Shown here piece by piece: positions 23,826 through 35,399 of a DNA stretch of 64,000 nt. Source of the stretch: Ahaetulla prasina (Eukaryota > Chordata > Lepidosauria > Squamata > Colubridae). Numbering within the stretch: position 1 is the stretch's first letter; the number at the start of each line of letters is the position of its first letter. The DNA lies in NCBI RefSeq assembly GCF_028640845.1, contig NC_080539.1, positions 179,317,459-179,381,458 of the forward strand, given 5' to 3'. The notes beneath the pieces were generated by a model, which saw nothing but the letters and a program-made list of their open reading frames with translations, was not told the origin of the DNA and searched no databases. A program made the position numbers and the translations under genes.

Positions 23826-23906
23826 ATTTATTTATTCGTACTTTTATACCGCCCTATCTCCCTAGGGACTCAGGGCGGTGTACAGTCATATATAAATAAA
23901 TAAATA
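23826..23906 (-). repeat. Inverted copy of the L2 3' end (right arm of a palindrome)
   Basis: Reads back the last bases of the preceding L2: TATTTATTCGTACTTTTATA, then the CCGCCCTATCTCC hairpin region, up to GTACAGTCATATA. Compared with the left arm there is one mismatch and an 8-bp difference in the number of AAAT units. Confidence 0.92.
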
Positions 23907-25541
23907 GAGGCTTCTGGTGGCTCCGCTCTCTCCGAAGGACGCCCTAAGGGCGCCCGCGCTGGGATTCTGTAAAAGCCGGCGAAATCAACGGCTGAAAGTA
24001 CCTTTCCCGGTAAGGGGAAGGGAAAGAGCAGAAAAAGGAAAGGTAGAGCTCTCTCTAGAGGCCCCGTTTGGGGAACTCGAAAGGGAAAGTTCCCTGGAAT
24101 TCCTTTGGCAAAGCTCCAGCCCCAGCGTGTTTCTGCTTTAAGCAGACAGAGAAGAGAGCGACCACTTCTGCTTCAATTGATTGTTATGGATATTTATAAG
24201 CAGACGGAATAAAACACAGGAGATCAGTCATTTAAATTGCAAGTATTAAATCTGACTTCTATTTTTTCTTTTAAAAAAAAATTTTTTTTTCTCTCATCTA
24301 CAATCAACACAATGAAATAAAATGGCATTTACTTGTTGAAAAAGTGAAACTGAATGGAGATTTTATCTTATTGTACTGGACTGTGGATTGTTGGATTATT
24401 TTAGTTTGTTTAAGTATTTTATAAGGGGATTTTCAGCAAGAACTTTGCCATGAAGGTTTTTTCAGAAGAATGGATTCGTGACTTTATACAGGATTATACA
24501 GAAAGAATGTATTTAATTATTCAACAATACGAATTGGAAAAAAATGGAGGCGTTTTGGATGAGAGTTTGGAGGAAATTAACCAAAGTAATCAGGACTTGG
24601 AATATGGAATGGATGTAAAGAAGCCTTTTTTAAAAAGTTTGGATGAAAAGCCTGAATTTGTGCTACAGGAGGCTGTCTCCCGAAATGGAAAAATTCACAG
24701 GGTTAATGCTTTCCAAGAGTTCTCTTTTCGGATTGAGGGAATATACGGCAGTAACTCGTGGATTCTTGGACATAAGGAACTATTAGGAAATATTGTGACT
24801 GACTTTTCAAAAGGAGTAATGAAGGAAAGACAGAGACTAATGCATCAAAAATGGCAAGAGACAAAAGTATCATTTTTGAAAGATTTTTTTTTTTAAAATA
24901 TTAACAGAAAAAGATTTTAGCGTTTCTGAAAGACAATACGTAAGGAAGATTTGGAAGAAATGGGTTGATTATATGTTTTATAACCATCATAAAAGACTAG
25001 ATATTTGGATTTATACTGGATTTTGACGAGGAAGGACTAAAGTTGAATAGATATTGTAATTTCCCTGTATTGAAATTTTATAATCTGTTGTATTGAATTT
25101 TAAATAGAATATTCTCGAAAGATCTTATGTAAGAAAGACTTGGGGGGAAAATTATATGGTTATAGAAGCTATAAGGGAGATATTCTCTGAACTGGATTGG
25201 ATTTTTATGCTTTAGCTGGTTTTAAATATTTTAGGATTAATTTGTTCTACTGATCTATATATTTTATTACTGTTTATTGTTAATTTTTTGAAGGATTTTG
25301 GTTATGTAAGGAGGAAGTCAGAGCTAGAGATGGAGAATTGGTATAATAGTTTTGGGATTATTATTTTTTTTTAGCATATGTTTGTTTTATTTTTAACTAT
25401 ACCTTGTGTTTGTTCCGGGAAGCCAGGGGGGGAGGGGAGAGGGGGTTTGTGAAGGGAGAGGGTTTGGGGGGAAAGGGGGGGAAAAATTTTTGTAAAACTT
25501 TTTGAATAAAAAATAAATAAATAAATAAATAAATAAACTAC
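23907..25541 (+). mobile_element. L1-like LINE, internally deleted
   Basis: It starts with a GC-rich leader (GAGGCTTCTGGTGGCTCCGC) directly after an AAATA run and includes a short open frame. It ends with a purine-rich G/A 3' UTR, TTTTTGTAAAACTTTTTGAATA and an (AAAT)n tail. This layout of GC-rich 5' UTR, coding region, G-rich 3' UTR and A-rich tail is that of vertebrate L1. At 1.6 kb it lacks endonuclease and reverse transcriptase, so it is a non-autonomous deletion derivative. Both sides are AAAT repeats, consistent with a target duplication that cannot be resolved. Confidence 0.6.
24450..24896 (+). CDS. Short ORF of the L1-like element, function unknown
   Basis: A 148-codon frame beginning MKVFSEEWIRDFIQDYTERM. 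It is rich in Glu, Lys, Gln and Asn, with no catalytic motif. Its place after the GC-rich leader suggests the remains of an L1 ORF1, but I do not recognise the ORF1 RNA-binding domain. It stops in a T-rich run (FLKDFFF); similar coding text seems to go on in another frame (SERQYVRKIWKKWVDYMFY), so a frameshift near 24890 is likely. Not a host gene. Confidence 0.45.
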   Translation: MKVFSEEWIRDFIQDYTERMYLIIQQYELEKNGGVLDESLEEINQSNQDLEYGMDVKKPFLKSLDEKPEFVLQEAVSRNGKIHRVNAFQEFSFRIEGIYGSNSWILGHKELLGNIVTDFSKGVMKERQRLMHQKWQETKVSFLKDFFF

Positions 25542-26812
25542 ATAGCCAGCAATTTGGAATGATCTTACACTGGATTTCCTACACATGGCAGAGAAATGCT
25601 CTTAAACATCTGCAAGGTCCTCTCCAATTTTATGGATTCAACACATCTGTATTCAACACATTGCTTTAAACTGGAACATAAATTAATTAAGTTCACAAGT
25701 TTGCAAACTGGAAAGTGTTGTTTTCCTTTCTTCCAGCTCCATTCCATCTTTCTTCCTATACCAGGAGGGGACAGCAAGACTCTAGTGTGGCTTTTGGAGA
25801 TCTGTGGAAGGGGAACTATCAGAATTTGTCTTTTACTTAATATTCCTTGTTATCCTAGGATCCGAAACCCTGGTAATTTGATATAATAAAAGTCAGAGCA
25901 GTCACCACAAAGCAACATTGTCAGTAATCAGTTCCGTGTTGTTCTATCACAACGTGAATACAGTAAAGTTATTGTTATTACTACAGCACTAATATTACAT
26001 CCTTATATGTAAGTGTGCAAAGGTGTTAGCAAGAAAGTATCTTAAGTAGCATTGAATAATTCCATGGAGGAGGGATACTTTTTGCTACTTTTGCTACTGT
26101 TAAATCTTGTTACTTTAGTTTTGTTAAATGTTTTTAAATACTGTTAAATCTTGTTACAGATAGGAATGGCAAATAAATATAATTTAGTAAAGTTTAGCAA
26201 GAAAGAATTTTCCCAGTGCTCCCTACATTTAGCATGTACTAGTACTCTCCTTCAGGTGTCTCTAACAATTAAATTCCTTCACCTGAAAAAAAGAATGGTT
26301 AAAAAAAAGTCAAACCTTTAATATGAAGCATATTAAGAATGCTTGTGTTAGTATCCAATAGTAAAATCTGTCCTCTTTCTACTATGACATTATCGCCATC
26401 TTGTGGTGGATGTCCATTAAGCCAGGTCAAGTTTTTTGACCATCGTCCACAAAATTGAATTTGGAAGGTGTTCTAAAATGAAACAGAAATCAAAACCATT
26501 AGCAACCCAAACTTTGTGGTGGAAACAACACATTTGGATAGATCATACAATCCTTACATTACATATCTGTTTGGATTTGAGTACTTCATTTTTTTATGAA
26601 TCAACTTGTGGTGAAAGTTGACCTTATATCAGTATTAGTCAAATTCAGCAACCTCCAATGGAACAAAGAAATCAGGAGCAATTTTAAAGGCAGTTTACAT
26701 GAATAAGGACTAAACACAAATGATTTAAAACATCTATGCAGATGAAATAATTTTCAATAAACAGTCTTAAAATACTTCTGGTCAACCAAATGTATGATAA
26801 TTTACAGGGCAT
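25542..26812. other. Unique AT-rich sequence
   Basis: No gene or named repeat recognised. Confidence 0.4.
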
Positions 26813-26814
26813 AA

Positions 26815-26896
26815 ATAGAATAGAATAGAATAGAATAGAATAGAATAGAATAGAATAGAATAGAATAGAATAGAATAGAATAGAATAGAATAGAAT
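26815..26896. repeat. (AATAG)n microsatellite
   Basis: About 16 uninterrupted GAATA units forming the 3' tail of the minus-strand LINE that follows. Confidence 0.97.
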
Positions 26897-27330
26897 TTTT
26901 TATTGGCCAAATGTGATTGGACACACAAGGAATTTGTCTTTGTGCATATGCTCTCAGTGTACATAAAAGAAAAGACACCTTCATCAAGGTACAATACCTA
27001 CAACACTTAATGATAGTCATAGGGTACAAATAAGCAATCAGGAAACAATAAATATCAGTATAAATCATACAAGCAACAAAGTTACAGTCATAAGTGGAAG
27101 GAGATGGGTGATGGAAATGATGAGAAGATTAATAGTAGTGCAAATTTAGTAAATAGTTTGACAGTGTTGAGGGAAATAAGAAGATTTCGTAGGAGGTTTT
27201 GTGGTGAGAAAGAGACTCAGAATAACTCTGCCTTAATCACACTAGGTGTACGTTGTGCAGGATAATTTGTTTCAAAATTCTATTACCCTACCAGCAATAA
27301 AGATCTTTCCAGAAATCCAACTGATTTTTG
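26897..27330 (-). mobile_element. CR1/L3-like LINE 3' end with (AATAG)n tail
   Basis: Minus strand: AAACTATTTACTAAATTTGC, ACCTTGATGAAGGTG, TGCATGAGAGCAT-like text and TTGTGTGTCCAATCACATTTGGCCAATAAAAA, followed by the pentanucleotide tail. The same unit occurs in plus orientation at 37090-37640. From memory, snake CR1/L3 'Snake1' elements are reported to seed this microsatellite. Confidence 0.75.
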
Positions 27331-27689
27331 TATTTTGCGTTTGTCAGCCTTGCAGAGTTTGACAATTGACTCGTATGTGAAGAGAAGGACATGTTTGCAG
27401 GCCTCCTAAGGGCCAAGAGATACTGGAAAACTCCCAAATATCTCTTTGTTGTTGACTTATATGCTCAGACAGATGGCTTATCCCTTCTCAAAGCTTTCAT
27501 CAGATGTGATTTCATGAAATTTTGAAATAACTTCAAAGAGACTTTTTCACTAAAAAAAATGACCACTGTACAGTGGATACAAACATTTTATAAGCTTTAT
27601 CCTGATAATGAAATATAACTTTGTAAAGGATACTTATCACAAGAATGTGATCTGAGATGCTAGTTTAAGCAAAACTATATTACTGAGCA
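27331..27689. other. Sequence of unclear origin
   Basis: May be the upstream part of the same LINE up to about 27380; otherwise nothing recognised. Confidence 0.35.
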
Positions 27690-28036
27690 GTGATGCGGTG
27701 ACTCAGTGGCTAAGATGCTGAACTTGTCGATCAAAAGATCAGCAGTTTAGTGGTTCAAATACCTAGCACTGCATAAAGGAGTGAGTTCCTGTTACTTGTC
27801 CCAGTTTCTGCCAATCTAGCAGTTTGAAAGCACGTAAAAAATGCAAATAGAAAAATAGGGACCACTTTGGTGAGAAGGTAACAGCGTTCCGTGTGCCGTC
27901 AGCATTTACTCATGCCAGCCACATGACCATGGAGACGTCTTCGGACAGCACTGGCTCTTTGGCTTACAAATGGAGATGAGCACCACCCTAGAGCCAGAAA
28001 CGACTAGCACACATGTATAGGGGAACCTTTACCTTT
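27690..28036 (+). repeat. Sauria-type SINE (tRNA head, BovB-like tail)
   Basis: A box TGACTCAGTGGCTAAGATGC and B box GTGGTTCAAATACC. The body has GGGACCACTTTGGTGAGAAGG and CAGCGTTCCGTG. It ends AGAGCCAGAAACGACTAGCA followed by ACCTTTACCTTTA. The GCCAGAAACGACT end is the BovB-LINE-like tail typical of Sauria SINEs. Two more copies are at 46736-47094 and at the window end. Confidence 0.85.
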
Positions 28037-28765
28037 ATATTACTGAGCAAGTTAAAAGGAGTCAACTTAACACCTCTGAATTTCATTTTAGATTTTGATC
28101 TATGTTTATTATTTTTCCCTGAAAGTGGTCATTTGGAATTTCCAGTGAGGATATGTAGCAAATGAAAAGGAGAGACAGCATTATGGAGATGAATAGCCAG
28201 AAGGTTCTGACCAGCAAAGTCTCTCCAGAAAAAGGACAGATCATAAGATCACCCACATGTACTCCAGACAGCTGATGTTTAGGAGTGGACTTTAGGAACA
28301 GAGGTTTTGTGGTCAGTTTATAAATCAAGGAATTTCAACCAAGCTCACAGGTGTAATGCAGCATGTATTAACAAAAATCTCATTTCTTAATCACTTTTGG
28401 AAATGGCTTAATTGTTTTTCAGCAATTTCACAGGATCTCATAAGGAGAAAGTCAAGAGCCAAGGAAGAAATATCAAGCTTTACAGCCTCATGTAGAGCAT
28501 GTATTAAGGACACTTGGTTTGCCCAAAACTCCATTTTCTATTTTACAAATATTCTAAACGTTATAAAGATCTTTGAAGCAATAAAGCAACTAAACGACCT
28601 AGTGAGTTTTCCTTTGGCCCAGAGCAAGATTAAAATAAAAACTAAAGAAATAACTGTAAGCGCTTAAAAGCAACTAATAGCAAAAAGCCTACCAAAGATT
28701 TGAAGTACAAAAGTTTAAAAGAAATTAAGAGAGCAGTTGAATTGGGAATATTGTTTATTAGAAAG
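28037..28765. other. Unique AT-rich sequence
   Basis: No gene or named repeat recognised; the frame at 28356-28667 has no recognisable domain. Confidence 0.4.
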
Positions 28766-28769
28766 TATG

Positions 28770-28775
28770 TTTGAA

Positions 28776-28835
<60 letters not shown>
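28770..28835. repeat. (AAAT)n microsatellite
   Basis: About 16 uninterrupted TAAA units. Confidence 0.95.
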
Positions 28836-28869
28836 GGCATACTTCCGTGGGAATGAACTACTGTTGAAA

Positions 28870-29425
28870 TTTCCTTAAAAGAGATGATTGGCTGATTTTA
28901 TTAAACAAAGAGATAGGGGTAAGATTATGTGCCTATAGAACTATGGAATGCTAAATGGGACCAAAGAGTTAAGGATATAAAGAAAGGAGGAAAAAAGGTC
29001 ACAATTTACTTTTTACTTTCCCTTTTTTTATTATAAATTAAAAATAGAAGAATTGCAAAAGAATATTACAGCATCAATGACTAAATCTGTCAAGAGAGAT
29101 TTGGCGACACTTGAAGAAATAGAGGAAAACTTTGCAAGATGAATAAAAAAATGAAAATTATATAATTAAAAAAGTGGAAAGATTAAATAAATTAAGGGGA
29201 GAAATCTAAGAAATTTGGAAAATAAGGAAAATAATAAATAAAATGGGAAAAGATTTAGATGCTATAATTAAGACAGAAACAAATCTGCCCAGTTTTGAGG
29301 AAACCTGGTGAAGATATTAGGGAATGCGTTGCTGAATCCTTACCAGTTTTTTTGGAATGAGATGCAGCTGTGGATAAAGTGTACATAATTAGTATAAGAT
29401 ATGCAAAGGTAAGAAGGTAAGAATT
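28870..29425 (+). mobile_element. Decayed L1, ORF1 region
   Basis: Purine-rich sequence encoding, with stops, a coiled-coil-like stretch (KIEELQKNITASMTKSVKRD, then LEEIEENF) typical of L1 ORF1. It continues, after an inserted segment, at about 29940. The left limit is uncertain. Confidence 0.5.
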
Positions 29426-29935
29426 TGGTACGAGATCACAGGCCCCAGAAGCTTCCAGTCTCAGCGCGAAAAGGATTTGCAAGCTGATGGGAGGCTTGAA
29501 GCAATGCGATTTTGCTGCCCCAAAGTCTTGTCGGCTTGCAAACACTTTTCGCACTGAGACTGCAAGCAGGCAAAGAAACCGTGGCAGAGAGGCTGGAGAG
29601 GAGACAGCTTACTAGATCTTCACAAGGCAAGTGACCCGGTGTGGCAGGATGGGGGGCAGGGAGGAATTTTCCAGGGAAAGGAGCATCAGATATCTAAGTG
29701 GGTCAGGGAGGGCTCTGGATGGTCTGAAGCAGGTGTCCTGTTCCATCACTAGCCCCCCCCCCCATGGCCTTCCCCCCCTGAGATACCTCATGTGCATTTA
29801 ACGACCTGCATATTTGATTTGCGAATGCATGGGTGAAAGCAGGGAGTGATCACTCTAACGAATCCTTGGGTTAAAAATGTAATTGGCAGGCTCCATTACA
29901 TTCGTAACTCAAGGATTACCTGTATCAGATGTAAT
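29426..29935. repeat. Inserted segment, probably a non-autonomous DNA element
   Basis: Less AT-rich than the L1 around it. The right end GTAACTCAAGGATTACCTGTA resembles the terminal word GTCAAGTCTACCTGTA seen at 55587. A C run lies at 29754-29763. The left end was not located. Confidence 0.4.
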
Positions 29936-31115
29936 TTTACTTAAAGAAATATCTATCAAAATATTGCATAAAAGAAAGGAATTCATCTTCTTGGCTGTCA
30001 AACTCAAAACAGAAAAAGGTACCATTTCATTGGGATAAATTGGAATGACTGTTTTTAACTTAACTAGCAGAAATTTCAATTTAACTTAGTCTGAAATGTG
30101 AAGAGATTTCCTTGAAAGGTTTAAACAGGACTTGGAAGAGGTGCAAGGAGATCAAAAGAAAGCAGCTATGCAGCAAATACAGTAAGAGGCTGTGGAAGAA
30201 ATCCCACTTTGGGCACTACAGGTATAGACTTTTCTAAGTTTGCAATATAAATATGTGTTTTAAATGTCTAATGTAGATATAACTGGAATGAGTACTCCTC
30301 AAAAATGAAACAAGGTATTTCATTATTTGAAAAGATAAAATCTGCTTACAATAAACATGTAAAAGAAAAAAGGATCAAACATTGATTTATAATCATTTGG
30401 AATAAGAATCTATTTCAGCAGAGAAGACTAAGAAAAATAGAAATGTTTTTGTATATAAACCCCCAAGTACAACTAAAACTAATTCTGACTAATGATCATG
30501 GCTGATATGTGAAGGTGGAATTAATCTGAATGAAATAAAGATTCTGATACTAGGAACGTATCCCTGAAAAAACAAAGCTATACTTTTATGGGAAAATCAA
30601 TAGACTCGCCATATGAAAATTGGTATTTATTGGAAGATTGGATTGGAGTGGTTTGCCCTCCAAAAGACAGAATATCTGTGAAACTAATTAGAACAACATA
30701 AGGCAAACTACTGAAAATATTTTTGGAAATGTTAGATAATTTTGAACTTATAGACATATGGAGACATAAAGATGGTGACTGTAACAAATGCACTTATTTT
30801 TCTGAAAGACACGGAGCTTTGTCAAGTATTAATACCTTTTGGATTTCTAAAAAGCTGGTTAGGTGTAATACTAAAATGGAGATATTGCCAAAGACTTTTT
30901 CCGATCATAACCCAGTGACTTTAACATGTAAGAGAAGAGTTAGAACTTAGAGATGGATGCTAAATGAAACTTTATTACAAAAGGAATCAATAATGGAGGA
31001 CTATAAAGAGCAATTGAAAGAATTTTTTTGAGAATAATCTTAATAAGGACATTGACTTAAGGACAGTATGGGATGCAAGCAAGGCCTTTATGAGAGGACA
31101 AAGACAGAAGTTGCA
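29936..31115 (+). pseudogene. Decayed L1: end of ORF1 and endonuclease part of ORF2
   Basis: The clearest part is 30720-31030, reading FELIDIWRHKDGDCNKCTYF, then SERHGALSSINTFWIS, then EILPKTFSDHNPVTLTC and RRVRT-stop-RWMLNETLL. These are the late motifs of the L1 AP-endonuclease (SDHNPV holds the catalytic His/Asp pair) and the linker after it. Several stops and frameshifts are present, so it is inactive. The copy ends near 31115 with ASKAFMRGQRQKL, well before the reverse transcriptase. Confidence 0.78.
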
Positions 31116-31444
31116 ATGAACAAAAGAAATGCACATGGCTTGGTGGTTGTGCTGCTCTGTTCTTGATTGCTTCTTGGTCTTTTCTTACATAGTTCTGACT
31201 GATCTGTCATTTTCTTTAGAATGCAGTCTGACATTCTTGAACCTTTTTCCTAGGACAAATGGTTTGGGGTCGATTTGAGCCATTGCAGATGAAGCATTTT
31301 TATTTTTTCTTAGCCTGGCCTTACAAATAATTTTTTGCCTCTTGCTTTTCAGCATTATGTAGGTTTTATTTTGTAAGCAATTTATCAGAAAATTATCTAT
31401 TTTTTTAAAAAAAATATCCTTCATATGCCTTAGCTTGCTAACTT
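31116..31444 (-). other. Unidentified segment with an 80-codon basic frame
   Basis: A minus-strand frame (31185-31424) encodes a Lys/Arg-rich peptide with IDPKPFVLGKRFKNVRLHSK and ends in a stop. It lies between the end of the L1 fragment and the 3' end of L2 copy A. I do not recognise it. It may be part of whatever older sequence L2 copy A landed in. Confidence 0.3.
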
Positions 31445-31645
31445 TTCTTCTTATTTTATTTATTTATTTATTTATTATTTAAATTTGTATACCGCCCTTC
31501 TCCCGAAGGACTCAGAGCGGTTCACAGCCAAGTAAAAAATGAATACATTGTAGATACAATTAAAATACTAATAAAAAACTTATTTGAATTGGCCACAATT
31601 AAAATTTAAAGGTAAAACCCATTAAAAACCCATAACTTAAGAAAA

Positions 31646-33184
31646 CTAACCCAGTCCAGCGCAGATAAATAAGTAAGTTTTGAGCTCGCGGCGAAAGGTT
31701 CGGAGGTCCGGAAGTTGACGAAGTCCTGGGGGGAGTTCGTTCCAGAGGGCGGGAGCCCCCACAGAGAAGGCCCTTCCCCTGGGTGTCGCCAGACGACACT
31801 GTCGCGCCGACGGCACCCTGAGGAGTCCCTCTCTGTGAGAGCGCACGGGTCGGTGAGAGGTATTCGGTAGCAGCAGGCGGTCCCGTAAGTAACCCGGCCC
31901 TATGCCATGGAGCGCTTTAAAGACGTTCACCAACACCTTGAAGCGCACCCGGAAGGCCACAGGTAGCCAGTGCAGCCTGCGCAGGATAGGTGTCACTCGG
32001 GAGCCACGAGGGCTCCTCTATCACCAGCGCAGCTGCATTCTGACCAACTGCAGCCTCCGGATGCCCTTCAAGGGGAGCCCCATGTAGAGAGCATTGCAGT
32101 AGTCCAGGCGAGACGTCACAAGGGCGTGAGTGACTGTGCACAAGGCATCCCGGTCTAGAAAGGGGCGCAACTGGCGCACCAGGCGAACCTGGTGGAAAGC
32201 TCTCCTGGAGACGGCCGTCAAATGATCTTCAAAAGACAGCCGTGCATCCAGGAGAACACCCAAATTGCGCACCCTCTCCATCGGGGCCAATGACTCGCTC
32301 CCGACAGTCAGCCGCGGACTCAGCTGACTGTACCGGGATGCCGGCATCCACAGCCACTCCGTCTTGGAGGGATTGAGCTTGGGCCTGTTTCTCCCCATCC
32401 AGACCCGTACGGCTTCCAAACACCGGGACAGCACTTCGATAGCTTCATTGGGGTGGCCCGGTGTGGAAAAGTACAGCTGGGTGTCATCAGCGTACAGCTG
32501 GTACCTCACACCGAAGCCACTGATGATCTCACCCAGCGGCTTCATATAGATGTTGAACAGAAGGGGCGAGAGAATCGACCCCTGCGGCACCCCACAAGTG
32601 AGGCGCCGCGGGGTCGACCTCTGCCCCCCCGTCAACACCGTCTGCGACCGGTCGGAGAGATAGGAGGAGAACCACCGATAAACGGTGCCTCCCACTCCCA
32701 ATCCCTCCAACCGGCGCAGCAGGATACCATGGTCGATGGTATCAAAAGCCGCTGAGAGGTCTAATAGGACCAGGGCAGAGGAATAACCCCTATCCCTGGC
32801 CCTCCAGAGATCATCCACCAACGCGACCAAAGCCGTCTCAGTGCTGTAACCGGGTCGGAAGCCGGACTGGAACGGGTCCAGATAGACAGTTTCCTCCAGG
32901 TGCAGGGGAAACTGATATGCCACCATACTCTCTACAACCTTCGCCGCGAAGCGAAGGTTGGAGACCGGACGATAATTACCTAAAACAGCGGGTCAGGAAG
33001 GCTTCTTGAGGAGGGCCTCACCACCGCCTCTTTCAAGGCGGCCGGAAAGACTCCTCCAACAAGGAAGCACTCGTAATCCCTGGAGCCAGCCTCGTGTCAC
33101 CTCCTGAGTGGCCAGCACCAGCCAGGAGGGGCACGGGTCCAGTAAACACGTGGTGGCATTCAATCTACCCAGCAACCTGTCCAT
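31646..33184 (-). pseudogene. L2 copy A reverse transcriptase and C-terminal domain
   Basis: Frame 32021-32926 covers most of the domain: [33 protein letters not shown] (first catalytic Asp), CGVPQGSILSPLLFNIYMKP, YADDTQLY (catalytic Asp pair), then LNPSKTEWLW. The C-terminal part continues in another frame at 31646-31996, with HWLPVAFRVRFKVLV and GAPALWNELPPGLRQLPDLR. The upstream part at 32993-33184 is also out of frame. The catalytic residues are intact; the defects are small indels. Confidence 0.88.
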
Positions 33185-33374
33185 GTCCTCGGAGTCACAG
33201 GGTCAAACTCATCCCAAACAACATCACCAAGACCGCCTCAGATACCCCGCCTGATCGCCACAATTTTGGTCCAGGCCGTCCCTAAGCTGAGCGATTTTAT
33301 CGTATAGATAACCGTTAAACTCCTCAGCACGTCCCGCACGGGTCATCCCGCTCCCCTGGTGAAGGAGGAGCGGG

Positions 33375-34575
33375 TCACCCGAACAGGGCAGCTGGGCGGT
33401 TATCTGCCGACGCAATGAGGGAGGCGTGGGGCCTCGCTTCCCTCAGTGCCACTAGGTAGGTCCTAGTATAGGATCTAACTAGTGTCCGATCAACCTCTGA
33501 GCGGCTGGACCTCCAGGAACTCTCTAGGCGTCTTCTCCGGCGTTTCATCCCCTCAGCTCCTCGGAGAACCAAGGGCGGTTGGGATCTGCGCCGGGTCAGA
33601 GGCCGCAAAGGCACGACACGGTCTAAAGCCCCAGCCGCAGCCCGTTCCCAGGCTGCAGCTAGTTCCTCTGCCGTGCCGTGAGCCAGACCCTCAGGAAGTG
33701 GCCCAAGCTCCGTCCGAAACCTCTCTGGGTCCATCAGGCGCCTGGGACGGTACCAACGTAATGGTTCCGTCTCCCTGCGGTGTTGGGTAGCGGTCAGAAA
33801 GTCCAGGCGAAGGAGAGAGTGATCTGACCATGACAAAGGTTCAATGACTATTTCCTTTAAGTCCAGATCTCTCAACCACTGACCAGAGACAAAAATCAGG
33901 TCCAGTGTGCCTCCCCCGATGTGAGTGGGGCCATCCACTACTTGAGTCAGGTCCAAGGCCGTCATGGAGGCCAAGAACTCCCGAGCTACCGTCGATGACG
34001 AGCCGGCAGATGGCAAGTTAAAGTCCCCCATGACTAAAAGTCTGGGGGTCTCCACTGCCACCCCGGCAAGCACCTCCAGGAGCTCGGGCAGGGCAGCTGT
34101 CACGCAGCAAGGAGCCAGGTACGCGACCAGCAAGCCCATCTGACATCTATGACCCCACCTCACAAAGAGGGATTCACACCCGGCAATCTGAGGTACAGTG
34201 GTCTCCCTCGGCTCTAGACTCTCTTTAATAGCAACCGCCACCCTCCACCCCTACCCTGGGCCCTCGGCTGATGAATGCACGGAAACCCGTGGGCACATCT
34301 CGACCAGGGCACACCCTTCAGTGCCCAACCAGGTCTCCGTAATGCCTATAATATCCGCGCACCCCTGAATCAGATCATGTATTAGGGGCCTTATTGGCCA
34401 CGGACCGTGCGTTGCATAACATCAGACGAGGCCCAGGCTCTGAGGGTCTTGACCATCCGGGAACGGAGAAGTCAGGGGATCGGGCACGCGATCGCCTGCA
34501 AACATCGAACGCGTGACCCCCTATGTCGACACGATCCCCCTTCCGCCATATCTGCCCCTCCCACCTACCGTGCAA
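33375..34575 (-). pseudogene. L2 copy A AP-type endonuclease
   Basis: The first motif [14 protein letters not shown] lies in the frame ending at 34375. The rest lies in 33375-34241: [33 protein letters not shown] (GDFN catalytic motif), GGGTLDLIF and [10 protein letters not shown] (SDH catalytic pair), followed by the Arg-rich linker. A frameshift lies between the two parts, around the TETWL and GRGGG motifs. The family cuts target DNA to prime reverse transcription. Confidence 0.88.
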
Positions 34576-34691
34576 ATAGACTCACCTCACACAAAGGAAC
34601 ACACTCCCCCATAACCTCCGAACCCATTTGATAGTCGCCACGAGCATGCGCTGGAACTGGTTTCCTCCCGACGGGCTACCCCTCTCCCACC

Positions 34692-34964
34692 CTAACCCTC
34701 CCACCCCCACCCGACACTACCCTCCCCCCCCTCCAGCCCAGACCCGTCAGTTCCCACCCTCCCCCTAAGGTTCCCATTAAAAATCCCTTTAAAAACCCTA
34801 ATAAAAAAAATAATTAAAAAACCCCTGAGTCTCCTATTTTTGGCATGCCATCTCGGGTTCCAAAACCCGTCCTCAAGATGGGCCCTCGATAATGTGGAGG
34901 GCCAGACCCGCGAGAGAGGGGAATCTCGCAGGGCAAGAAGGTCAGCCGCTGTAAATGTCCGCAT
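34692..34964 (-). pseudogene. L2 copy A N-terminal ORF segment
   Basis: Begins MRTFTAADLLALRDSPLSR and continues with STLSRAHLEDGF and RWHAKNRRLRGFL. The matching region of copy B begins MRYSALELLRLRG with LSRAGLNDGS and RWHAKKKSLWGFL. The similarity starts at this ATG and is absent upstream, which supports it as the true start of the L2 protein. After about 55 residues the A copy runs into a low-complexity Gly-rich frame, probably through a frameshift. Confidence 0.6.
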
Positions 34965-35399
34965 GATAAAAATCCGGCAAACGGACCCATCCTGGACCTG
35001 TCAAGATGGAAATTGACGCACCAGTGGTTCCGAGTAGAGGACAGACGGGATATAGGTCTTGGGCGGTAGATGAACAGACCGCCATGATTCAGTCAGAGCT
35101 CCAACCCCTCATCTCCAGTCCCGAGGGGTGGTCTATGGGCACGAGGGGGGGGGGGAGAGGATATAGTCCTACAGTAGGCAAGCTAGGATTGTCCAGGACC
35201 ATCCTCAATTCCCCCCAGCTGGGGACCAAAGGTCTTCAGACGATCCCCTTGCAGCCAGCCCATGGGCATCCTCAGAGATGGTAAAAAAGGTGCCTACATG
35301 GCCCGTGATCGTCCTTCAAGTTGACAAAGAGGACGAAACACGCGCCTAATGGGCCAAGCTGCTCCACCGACGAGGCATCTCTCTCCAAAAGTCCGGGGG

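Noticed and set aside
26815..26896. CRISPR-like regular repeat
   Set aside because: A pure pentanucleotide microsatellite with no spacers, in a vertebrate genome.
27690..28036. Possible tRNA gene
   Set aside because: A and B box words are present but belong to a Sauria-type SINE with a BovB-like tail; no cloverleaf acceptor stem closes.
33375..34241. Host AP-endonuclease gene
   Set aside because: The [13 protein letters not shown] and SDH motifs together with a downstream reverse transcriptase mark it as an L2 retrotransposon endonuclease, not host APEX1.
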